This document shows, in pieces, positions 1 through 5,909 of a stretch of 6,262 nucleotides of DNA. This DNA comes from Pseudomonadota bacterium (GTDB lineage: Bacteria > Pseudomonadota > Alphaproteobacteria > Rhizobiales > Methyloligellaceae): contig JADFHH010000107.1 in assembly GCA_022567275.1 (NCBI GenBank), positions 1 through 6,262 of the forward strand, read 5' to 3'. The position numbers and the translations under genes were made by a program. Each line of letters begins with the position of its first letter. The first letter of the stretch is position 1. Under the pieces are notes generated by a model. It was not told the DNA's origin. It saw only the letters and a program-made list of their open reading frames with translations, and made no database searches.

Positions 1-1208
1 TCGGGAAGGCCGGCCAGATAGTATGTGATGACATGGGATTGTGAGATCTCCTTCTGGTACTCGCAAACCTCCCGCACGACCTTTCCGATATCGCAAGGTC
101 CGATTTTGACCTCGATCTTTCCTTCTTGCATGCGGGCCGCGGTGAGGGTGCTCTCCATCAGCCGCGTCATGCGCCGCACCGTGGCTCTGATCTTCTCGAT
201 CCTCTGGTGGGCATCTTCGGGCGTGAATCGGCCCGAATCTATCCGGCTCTTCAGCCGCTGTGCGGTGCTGTCTATGATGCTGAGAGGCGTGCGGAATTCA
301 TGGCTTGCCATGGAAATGAACTGGCGCTGAAGTTCGTTGAGTTCTTTTTCCTTGGCCAGCGCCGTCTCTAAATCCTGGTTGGTATTCAGCAGTTGAGCGG
401 ACAGTGATCTGGCCTCGTTTTGAGCCATCTCCCTGGCTTCGGTCAGCATGACTCCACGCTCGCTTTCGCGCTGCATCCGGGCCTGCACGCTTGAGAACCT
501 GTGCTGCTCCCGCTTCAGTATGGCGCTGCCGCATAAAATGAACACCACGATGGACACCGCAAGTAAGCCTGTCTCCCAGCGTAATGCGCTGAAGAACGCA
601 CCGGCCGGCGCATCGAGGACATAGGCCCCCATGGTGTCGCCAAGCTTCCATACGTGTTTGGGGGCCTGAAGTTTGTTATGGCAGTTGACGCAGCTTTGCT
701 TGCTGGCTTTCACCGGCTTGATGGTTCTGAGGACTTCGTGACCTGGTCCACCGATGAAATCGGTCCAGATGGTGGATTCGGTCCCGCCAGACATGGATTG
801 CACGACCGTGGTCATTTGTTCGTCAGACGGCTCGGTCTTGATGGCGAGGCCGGGGAGCCCGACCATTTGCACAGTCAATTTGTTGCCCGCGGTACGCTTC
901 TTGTCGAATATTTCGAGAGCCGCAGCACGAAATGTCGCGGGAACGGGCAAAGAGACGCCCGTTTGGCCGGTTCTATGCTCTGAATAGGTCGACACAAATG
1001 CTGCAACAAGTTCTATAACGGTTGTTATTTCTTCGCTTTTTCGCAACAAGTATTTTTCGTAGGAACTTGAGTAATAGGTATAGCTCAATGAGCCTGAGGT
1101 TATTAAGGCCAGGATAACGAGCGATATCCAAATTCTTGGTGAAGTATTTTTATTTTCTGATTTTTCTTCTTGCGATTCGACGAAATTTTCTGTTTCTATT
1201 CCGGTCAT
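1..1208 (-). CDS. Haem-binding (Tll0287-like/DUF3365) membrane sensor histidine kinase, C-terminus beyond window
   Basis: I translated this minus-strand frame by hand; it is open from the ATG at 1208 to the window edge (402 residues, no stop). A charged N-terminus is followed by a membrane segment at about residues 26-45, a periplasmic domain at about 47-210, a second membrane segment at 215-231 (LLAVSIVVFILCGSAIL), a long heptad-like linker at 232-296, and a HisKA domain whose H-box is SHEFRTPL with phospho-acceptor His303. The periplasmic domain contains CVNCH at 173-177, a c-type haem attachment motif placed as in Tll0287-like domains. This predicts a redox- or gas-responsive kinase that autophosphorylates His303 and passes phosphate to a response regulator not seen here. 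The N, G1 and G2 boxes must lie left of position 1. An AGGG lies nine bases before the ATG. The membrane-anchor end is AT-rich compared with the other genes. Family confident; ligand inferred. Confidence 0.88.
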   Translation of the reverse strand, partial: MTGIETENFVESQEEKSENKNTSPRIWISLVILALITSGSLSYTYYSSSYEKYLLRKSEEITTVIELVAAFVSTYSEHRTGQTGVSLPVPATFRAAALEIFDKKRTAGNKLTVQMVGLPGLAIKTEPSDEQMTTVVQSMSGGTESTIWTDFIGGPGHEVLRTIKPVKASKQSCVNCHNKLQAPKHVWKLGDTMGAYVLDAPAGAFFSALRWETGLLAVSIVVFILCGSAILKREQHRFSSVQARMQRESERGVMLTEAREMAQNEARSLSAQLLNTNQDLETALAKEKELNELQRQFISMASHEFRTPLSIIDSTAQRLKSRIDSGRFTPEDAHQRIEKIRATVRRMTRLMESTLTAARMQEGKIEVKIGPCDIGKVVREVCEYQKEISQSHVITYYLAGLP

Positions 1209-1319
1209 TGTCACAAGCCCTATAAAATTTTTTACAAGGCAGAATCTAAGCTTAAATCCTTAATTTTCCTGCATCAATATCGCCAAAATGGCCGGCATTT
1301 ATGAGTTCATGATTTGACG
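1209..1319. other. Intergenic spacer between aminotransferase and sensor kinase genes
   Basis: These 111 bases separate two genes read on the minus strand. The kinase-proximal half is AT-rich. I see no convincing -10/-35 pair and no hairpin followed by a T-run, so I cannot say whether the kinase is co-transcribed with the aminotransferase. At 1282-1296 there is a short motif (GCCAAAATGGCCGGC) that recurs almost exactly, inverted, on the other side of the aminotransferase gene. Confidence 0.5.
1218..1221 (-). promoter_or_regulatory. Ribosome binding site of the sensor kinase
   Basis: AGGG on the minus strand sits nine bases before the ATG at 1208. The frame stays open upstream to a stop at 1260-1262 and holds a GTG at 1214, but the ATG has the better-placed Shine-Dalgarno, so I chose it. 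Confidence 0.5.
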
Positions 1320-2636
1320 TCAGTCCTTGAATTCCTCCAGCGTCTTGCGCAGGATCGCGCACATCTCATCGAGCTGATCGCGCGTGGTGACCAGCGGCGG
1401 CGCGAATATCCCCGTGTCGCCGGTGAATTTGATGTGCAGGCCGCTGGCGAACAGGTTTTTCTGGATTTGCGCGCCGCGTGCGCCTGGCGCCGCGCCCGGC
1501 GCGATGTCGAATCCGCTCAGCAGGCCAAGCCCGCGAATGTCGGTGACGAGTTCAATATCGCGTAACGCAAACACGGCATCGAGAAAATAGTTCGACAGCC
1601 CGGCTGACCTTTCGAACAGCTTCTCGTCTTCGAAAATTTTCTGCGTGGCGATGCCGGCGGCGCAGGCGGCCGGGTGGGCTGAACAGGTGTAGCCATGGAA
1701 CAGCTCGATGGCGCCTGCCGGGGCGGCATTGACGATGGTGTCGTATATCCCGTCCTTGACGGCGATGGCGCCCATGGGCTGCGCGCCATTGGTCAGCGCC
1801 TTGGCCATGGTCATGATATCGGGGGTCACGCCGAAGGCCTGCGCGGCAAAGGCTGCGCCAAGCCGCCCGAAGCCGGTGATGACTTCATCGAACACCAGCA
1901 GGATGCCGTTGGCGTCGCAAATCTCGCGCAAGCGTTGCAAATAGCCCCTGGGCGGCACAAGCACGCCGGTGGACCCGGCAACCGGCTCCACGAAGCAGGC
2001 GGCGATCGTCCCGCCGCCATAGGTTTCCACCATGCGCTGGAGGTCGTCCGCCAGCTCCGCGCCATTTTCGGGCTGGCCGCGGACAAAGCGGTTTTCCTTT
2101 AACCAGGTGTGGCGCATGCACACGACATTCGGCATCACGCCGGTAAAGGTCTCGCGGTTCTTCACCATGCCCGACAGCGATGTGCCGCCGATATTGACGC
2201 CATGATAAGCGCGCTCGCGCGAGACGAAACGGGTGCGCTGTCCCTCGCCGCGTGCCCGGTGATAGGCCATGGCGATCTTGAGCGCGGTGTCGATGGCTTC
2301 GGAGCCTGAATTGGCGAAGAACACATGGTTGATGTCTTCCGGCGTCAGCGCCGCGACCATGCGCGCGATCTCGAACGAGGACGGCTGGGCGAGATTGAAA
2401 GGTGCTGTGTAATCGTTCTCCAGCAGCGCGGCGTAGACGGCTTGCGCGATCTCGGGCCGGCCATGGCCGGCGGCGACGCAGAACAGGCCCGAAGACCCGT
2501 CGAGCAGCCGGTTGCCATTATGGTCCCACAGCTCGACGCCCTTGCTCTTCACCACGAGGCGCGGCGCGCCCTTGAATTCACGGTTGGGGGTGAACGGCAT
2601 CCAGTGATGCTCAAGTGTATTTGCTGAATATTGCAT
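1320..2636 (-). CDS. Class III omega-amino acid (beta-alanine):pyruvate aminotransferase
   Basis: This is a 438-residue PLP enzyme of fold type I, predicted cytosolic, that would move the amino group of beta-alanine or a related omega-amino acid to pyruvate, giving malonate semialdehyde (or equivalent) and alanine. Visible features are the N-terminal HWMPF motif typical of omega-amino acid:pyruvate aminotransferases, the cofactor phosphate-binding NSGSEA at 109-114, AYHG at 143-146, VFDEVITGFGR with Asp250 for the pyridine nitrogen, and MAKALTNG with Lys279 as Schiff-base lysine. HGYTCSAHP at 314-322 is also characteristic. Length and order match the family end to end. The frame extends to an ATG at 2720, but the extra 28 residues have no family counterpart and cover a likely divergent promoter, so I prefer the ATG at 2636. 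Where Pseudomonas omega-aminotransferases have the substrate-carboxylate Arg, this protein has Lys403 (HIKFTGD), so amino-donor preference may differ. Other omega-transaminase substrates are possible. Confidence 0.9.
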   Translation of the reverse strand: MQYSANTLEHHWMPFTPNREFKGAPRLVVKSKGVELWDHNGNRLLDGSSGLFCVAAGHGRPEIAQAVYAALLENDYTAPFNLAQPSSFEIARMVAALTPEDINHVFFANSGSEAIDTALKIAMAYHRARGEGQRTRFVSRERAYHGVNIGGTSLSGMVKNRETFTGVMPNVVCMRHTWLKENRFVRGQPENGAELADDLQRMVETYGGGTIAACFVEPVAGSTGVLVPPRGYLQRLREICDANGILLVFDEVITGFGRLGAAFAAQAFGVTPDIMTMAKALTNGAQPMGAIAVKDGIYDTIVNAAPAGAIELFHGYTCSAHPAACAAGIATQKIFEDEKLFERSAGLSNYFLDAVFALRDIELVTDIRGLGLLSGFDIAPGAAPGARGAQIQKNLFASGLHIKFTGDTGIFAPPLVTTRDQLDEMCAILRKTLEEFKD

Positions 2637-2661
2637 TTTTCCAGACCCTGATTCCTGTCTT

Positions 2662-2690
2662 TTGTCCAGGCGATGACCATATACTATATC
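2662..2690 (+). promoter_or_regulatory. Possible sigma-70-type promoter of the DUF3095 gene
   Basis: TTGTCC at 2662-2667 (four of six matches to TTGACA) and TATATC at 2685-2690 (four of six to TATAAT) are separated by 17 bases. This would give a 5' untranslated leader of about 90 bases. It lies just outside the aminotransferase gene if that gene starts at 2636. Found by eye only. Confidence 0.35.
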
Positions 2691-2771
2691 ACCCGGCCTG
2701 ACAGGCGCAGGCATGGCCATGGAGAAATGTTGCCGGCGTTTTGGCTTGAAAAGAAGGTTATGACAGCTGAC

Positions 2772-2775
2772 GAGG
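2772..2775 (+). promoter_or_regulatory. Ribosome binding site of the DUF3095 gene
   Basis: GAGG lies ten bases before the ATG at 2786 and supports that start. The same four bases lie inside a six-codon reading frame (2760-2780) whose stop is five bases before the start codon. Confidence 0.5.
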
Positions 2776-2785
2776 CGTAAATTAT

Positions 2786-3970
2786 ATGCCTGACATATCC
2801 GATGATTTTTATCGAAATCTGCCGGGATTTGACGAATTCCCCAATGTGACCGATCTCTCTCTCTATCGTCCCTTGCCCGATGATTGGTGTATCGTCATCA
2901 CCGATATCAAGGGCTCCACCAAAGCCATTGAGGACGGACGTTACAAGGACGTCAATATGATGGGCGCGGCGTGCATCGCCGCCGTCATCAATGCGGTGCC
3001 TGAGTGCGACATTCCTTATGTCTTTGGCGGCGATGGCGCCACCCTGGCCGTTCCCTCATCCGCCACAGCTTCGGTCAAACGCGTATTGGGCGCCGCGCGC
3101 AGACTTTCGCAAAATCAGTTCGCTTTGGATTTGCGGGCCGGGATTGTGCCGGTTGGCGATGTCCGGGACGCCGGCGCGGATGTTCTGGTGGCAAAATTTC
3201 AGCTCAGCCCGGGAAATTCCCTGGCGATGTTTGCCGGCGGCGGTGTCCAGCTGGTGGAGGCCCTGATCAAGGCGGATGAAGGAAATGACCAGTATCTAAT
3301 CCCGATCCCTAAGAGCGATGCGCCGCCGGATCTGGATGGGCTGTCGTGCCGCTGGCAACCGCTGAAATCGTGCCAGGGCACGATGATCTCCATGTTGATC
3401 CATGCGCGGGGACGCACCGGCAGCGAAAATGCCGCGACCTATCGCCAGGTCATCGACGGCGTTGCGGAGATATTGCAAGCGGACCCGAAGAGCGCCAGCC
3501 CGGTCAGCGCCGGCAATATGATCTTCAAATGGCCGTCACAGGGCATCAGGAACGAAAGCAAGCTGCTGGCAAATTCTCCAAATCGTTTCGCGAAACGGGT
3601 TTGGCTGTACTGCACCGGTTTTATTCAGTTGATTCTGGAAAAGTTCGATCTGTCCGCCGGCGGATATAACGCCCCGGTCTATCGTGCGGAGCTGCGCGCC
3701 AATGCCGATTTCAGGCGGTTCGACGATATGCTGCGCATGATCCTCGATTGCCCGGTCGAAACAGCCGATGCGATCGAGGCCTTTTTTATGGATTTGCATA
3801 GCCAGGGAAAAATTGCCTTTGGCACGCACCGCTCGGATCATGCATTGATGACATGTCTGGTCTTTTCCCTGACCAGGGGAGAGCATGTCCATTTCATCGA
3901 TGGGTCGGATGGCGGCTATGCGATGGCGGCGGTGCAATTGAAAGCGCAAATGCGGATGCTGTCAGACTAG
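2786..3970 (+). CDS. DUF3095 family protein with class III nucleotide cyclase-like core
   Basis: This 394-residue protein matches my recollection of the DUF3095 family, whose members are sometimes labelled adenylate cyclase-like; no function is established to my knowledge. It has no signal peptide or membrane segment and should be cytosolic. The N-terminal half follows the order of a class III cyclase core: VITDIKGST at 37-45 (Asp40, like the first metal-binding Asp), FGGDGATLAV at 80-89 (Asp83, like the second), then LRAGIVPVGDV at 116-126 and PGNSLAMFAGGG at 142-153, in the place of the cyclase Asn...Arg motif. The C-terminal half is family-specific and ends in HVHFIDGSDGGYAMAA (368-383). 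Asn144 fits the catalytic Asn, but the Arg four residues later is Met148, so classical cyclase chemistry is doubtful. It is transcribed divergently from the aminotransferase. Family assignment good; activity unknown. Confidence 0.82.
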   Translation: MPDISDDFYRNLPGFDEFPNVTDLSLYRPLPDDWCIVITDIKGSTKAIEDGRYKDVNMMGAACIAAVINAVPECDIPYVFGGDGATLAVPSSATASVKRVLGAARRLSQNQFALDLRAGIVPVGDVRDAGADVLVAKFQLSPGNSLAMFAGGGVQLVEALIKADEGNDQYLIPIPKSDAPPDLDGLSCRWQPLKSCQGTMISMLIHARGRTGSENAATYRQVIDGVAEILQADPKSASPVSAGNMIFKWPSQGIRNESKLLANSPNRFAKRVWLYCTGFIQLILEKFDLSAGGYNAPVYRAELRANADFRRFDDMLRMILDCPVETADAIEAFFMDLHSQGKIAFGTHRSDHALMTCLVFSLTRGEHVHFIDGSDGGYAMAAVQLKAQMRMLSD

Positions 3971-4037
3971 GCGTGCTTTCTCATTGGCGGGTTCCGGATT
4001 ACGTCCTGTCGGCCGCAATACGGGTTCATGGTTATCG
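3971..4037. other. Convergent spacer between DUF3095 gene and pilus genes
   Basis: Two converging genes are separated by 67 bases. I find no hairpin with a T-run here, so no terminator can be called for either gene. Confidence 0.4.
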
Positions 4038-4391
4038 CTATTCATCGCTTTTCGGGCTCTGTGTTTCCGACACAGACTGTGTCGTCAAACCTACAGGCTC
4101 GATGCTCTTGTTCTCTTGATAACGGGTGATGCCAAGCGACATGCGCTGGCCATCGAATTCAAGCTTGGTGTCCCTGGCATAGCGGGGCCAGGGATCGATG
4201 GTGTGAATCGCCCTGTTGGTGTACATGGCGTCGCCGGCTCCCGGCGCAATGGTGTCACGCCGGGCAAGATACTGCCCATGTCCATCGCCTGCAAAACCGG
4301 TGGCGGGCATCAGAATGATGCATGTCAACAGCGCGGCCCAACCAACGCAATGGTGAACCCGCAACCCGGAACTCCTATTTGAATGGCACAT
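4038..4391 (-). CDS. Small exported protein of the cpa/tad pilus locus, downstream of cpaC
   Basis: This 117-residue protein begins MCHSNRSSG, has a hydrophobic stretch (VGWAALLTCIILMPATGFA) ending in an AxA-like signal peptidase site before GDG, and a short mature region of about 80 residues. The mature part has a RRDTIAPGAGDAMYTN stretch, a DPWPRYA motif, FDGQRM and ITRY. I recall small conserved hypothetical proteins with this DPWP...NGQ(R/K)M...RY pattern next to cpaC in alphaproteobacterial pilus loci; a specific role is not known to me. The start overlaps the end of cpaC by 17 bases and is preceded five bases upstream by GGGAGG, the strongest Shine-Dalgarno in the window, so translational coupling to cpaC is likely. 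The frame can be extended to 4439 but that start lacks this site. An inverted repeat lies in its last codons. It is too short for CpaD and lacks that family's features. Confidence 0.75.
   Translation of the reverse strand: MCHSNRSSGLRVHHCVGWAALLTCIILMPATGFAGDGHGQYLARRDTIAPGAGDAMYTNRAIHTIDPWPRYARDTKLEFDGQRMSLGITRYQENKSIEPVGLTTQSVSETQSPKSDE
4059..4090. repeat. Overlapping inverted repeats in the 3' end of the small pilus-locus gene
   Basis: CGACACAG (4068-4075) and CTGTGTCG (4077-4084) form a perfect 8-base inverted repeat around one A. Outer GTTT (4063-4066) and AAAC (4087-4090) extend it imperfectly. A second pairing, CTGTGT (4059-4064) with ACACAG (4070-4075), uses the same left arm, so two hairpins would be mutually exclusive. 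There is no T-run behind either, so a standard terminator is not supported; an operator or processing site is possible. Confidence 0.6.
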
Positions 4392-5862
4392 TTCTGCCTC
4401 CCTTTTTCGCGACCCCGCCGCCGTCAATATTAAGGTCATGCCCGGCCTCTATATCCGCGCCGCGCACTTTTGTGTTCCAGAGTTCCTGTTTGCCCATCAG
4501 GAAAAAATCGAAATCATTGGCGGGAATGCTTTTCTCCAGCGGTGAAACCAGCCTCACGCCCGGATCGGCGGGTTTGACGAGACGCGGCGTCACCATAATC
4601 ACCAGGTCGGATTCGTTCTTCTGATAGGATGCACTGCGGAACAATGCGCCAAGGACCGGAATTTTCCCGATCCACGGCAGCTGGCGTTGTACCTTGCGGT
4701 TGTTGAATTGCAGCAGACCGGCCATGGCGAAGCTCTGCCCGTCCCGCAATTCCAGAGTCGTCGATGCCCGCCTCACCGACAGGCCTGGAATATTAAAACC
4801 CGAAACGGTCACGGAATTCACCGGATCGAGTTCGCTGACCTCCGACTCGATCTTCAGATTGATCACGCCATTTGCCAGGACGGTCGGGGTAAAGGACAAT
4901 CCAACGCCGAATTTCTTGAACACTATCGTAGTAGTGCCGTCATCCCCGGGCACGAGGATGGGGAACTCGCCGCCGGCCAGAAAGCTCGCCGTATCGCCGG
5001 ACAGGGCCACCAGATTGGGTTCGGCCAGACGCCGGGCCAGCCCCCGCTCCTCCAGAGCCTGAACGATGACATCGACGGTGACGCCTTTCGACAGCACCCG
5101 TTGCAGCAAAGTCCCGAACGGTGTGTTGCCGCTCGGGAAAGCGGCCGCGGCGGTGGCAAATGGGAACAGGACCGAGTCGACCAGGCCACTCGCGCCCGCC
5201 AGGCCACCCGCGCCCGCGCTGGAGTTTAACGTCGCCGCTCCCGTAACCCCCTTGGATTTCGACGATAGCAGGGACCAGTTAATGCCCAGATCCCGGCTGG
5301 CGCTGCGGCTGACCTCCACGAAGCGCACTTCCAGAAGAACCTGTTGCGACGTGCTCACGCCAATCGCATTCGTCACCGCGTCCTCCGGAGCGAATTGCCT
5401 GGCGATCGCGACCGCCCTGGTAACGCTGGGGGCGTCCACCGCCAGCCCGCTCAGCATGATCTTGCCGTTGACTGAACTGGCCTTTATTTGCGAATTGGGA
5501 ACGAGCTCCCGGAGCTGTCTGTCCAGCTCCGTGACATCGTAGGAAACCTCGACTTCAACGACGCCAAGCAGTTCCTTTTCCGCGTCCAGAATAACCAGCC
5601 GCGTCAGGCCGATCGCCTTGCCCAGAACGTACAGGGACTTGTTTGTCAGAGGAATGATATCGGCGATCTCATCGTTGCCGACGAGCACCTCTTTATAGAC
5701 GCGGCCGAAGCGCAAGGTCGTGGATTTGTTTTGCGCAATCGTAATCCGGGTTATTTTGTGCGGATCATCCAGCTCGTAGATTAGCGGTTGAGCATCGGCC
5801 GGGGCGGCGCTGAGAAAAAGCGCGAGCAAACCCATTGCGATGAAACTGAGTACGCCCGGCAA
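4375..5862 (-). CDS. cpaC: Flp/Tad pilus outer-membrane secretin CpaC (RcpA)
   Basis: This is a complete secretin of about 495 residues that should form the multimeric outer-membrane channel through which the Flp pilus leaves the cell. A signal peptide (SFIAMGLLALFLSAAPADA) is cut near residue 24. Residues about 34-107 form the pilus-type secretin N-terminal domain (KITRITIAQNKSTTLRF...), 110-170 a BON-like domain, and 171-430 the secretin core with QVLLEVRFVEV, VIVQALEERGLARRLAEPNL, the ELRDGQSFAMAGLL segment and the closing LPWIGKIPVLGALFR and VIMVTPRLVKP. A Gly/Ala-rich loop (205-245) interrupts the core and contains a DNA tandem repeat. The start at 5862 is TTG with no Shine-Dalgarno; the first in-frame ATG is at 5835, inside the signal peptide. 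The frame stays open upstream to 5970 without ATG or GTG. cpaB, expected upstream, is replaced by a threonine aldolase fragment on the other strand. Confidence 0.92.
   Translation of the reverse strand: MPGVLSFIAMGLLALFLSAAPADAQPLIYELDDPHKITRITIAQNKSTTLRFGRVYKEVLVGNDEIADIIPLTNKSLYVLGKAIGLTRLVILDAEKELLGVVEVEVSYDVTELDRQLRELVPNSQIKASSVNGKIMLSGLAVDAPSVTRAVAIARQFAPEDAVTNAIGVSTSQQVLLEVRFVEVSRSASRDLGINWSLLSSKSKGVTGAATLNSSAGAGGLAGASGLVDSVLFPFATAAAAFPSGNTPFGTLLQRVLSKGVTVDVIVQALEERGLARRLAEPNLVALSGDTASFLAGGEFPILVPGDDGTTTIVFKKFGVGLSFTPTVLANGVINLKIESEVSELDPVNSVTVSGFNIPGLSVRRASTTLELRDGQSFAMAGLLQFNNRKVQRQLPWIGKIPVLGALFRSASYQKNESDLVIMVTPRLVKPADPGVRLVSPLEKSIPANDFDFFLMGKQELWNTKVRGADIEAGHDLNIDGGGVAKKGGRNVPFK
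4397..4402 (-). promoter_or_regulatory. Strong ribosome binding site inside the 3' end of cpaC
   Basis: GGGAGG on the minus strand lies five bases before the ATG at 4391. It decides the start of the small exported protein and lies within the last codons of cpaC, which implies coupled translation. Confidence 0.7.
5181..5216. repeat. 18-base tandem duplication in cpaC
   Basis: Units 5181-5198 and 5199-5216 are adjacent and differ at one position (T or C at the tenth base). They encode two copies of a six-residue AGA(G/S)GL unit in the Gly/Ala-rich loop of the secretin. Being a multiple of three, the repeat can vary in number without breaking the frame. Confidence 0.85.
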
Positions 5863-5909
5863 AACATGATAAAGCCGCGCCGAATGCGGATTACGCCATT
5901 GATTTCCAT

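Larger units (their letters stand above)
2637..2785. promoter_or_regulatory. Divergent intergenic region
   Basis: These 149 bases separate the aminotransferase (minus) from the DUF3095 gene (plus) and must hold promoters for both. A plausible plus-strand promoter lies at 2662-2690. The rest contains a perfect 10-base palindrome, CATGGCCATG, at 2712-2721, and an inverted near-copy (2732-2745) of a motif found downstream of the aminotransferase. No convincing minus-strand promoter was found. Confidence 0.5.

Noticed and set aside
1249..1277. Possible minus-strand promoter for the kinase, TTGATG with TAAGCT 17 bases apart
   Set aside because: The -10 matches only three of six positions, too weak in an AT-rich spacer.
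1284..1296. Possible terminator hairpin after the aminotransferase
   Set aside because: The stem is only four pairs and no T-run follows on the minus strand.
1695..2102. 135-residue plus-strand open frame inside the aminotransferase gene
   Set aside because: It lies opposite a confidently assigned gene with GC-rich codons and has no recognisable features; a shadow frame.
2637..2720. N-terminal 28-residue extension of the aminotransferase starting at the ATG at 2720
   Set aside because: The extra residues have no counterpart at the family N-terminus, and the region better fits a divergent promoter.
2760..2780. Six-codon leader reading frame (MTADEA) just before the DUF3095 gene
   Set aside because: Its only possible Shine-Dalgarno, AGAAGG, is two bases from the ATG, which is too close; with no conservation data it is probably chance.
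4392..4439. Earlier start for the small pilus-locus protein at 4439
   Set aside because: The start at 4391 has GGGAGG at ideal spacing and leads directly into a standard signal peptide; the extension adds 16 residues with no such support.
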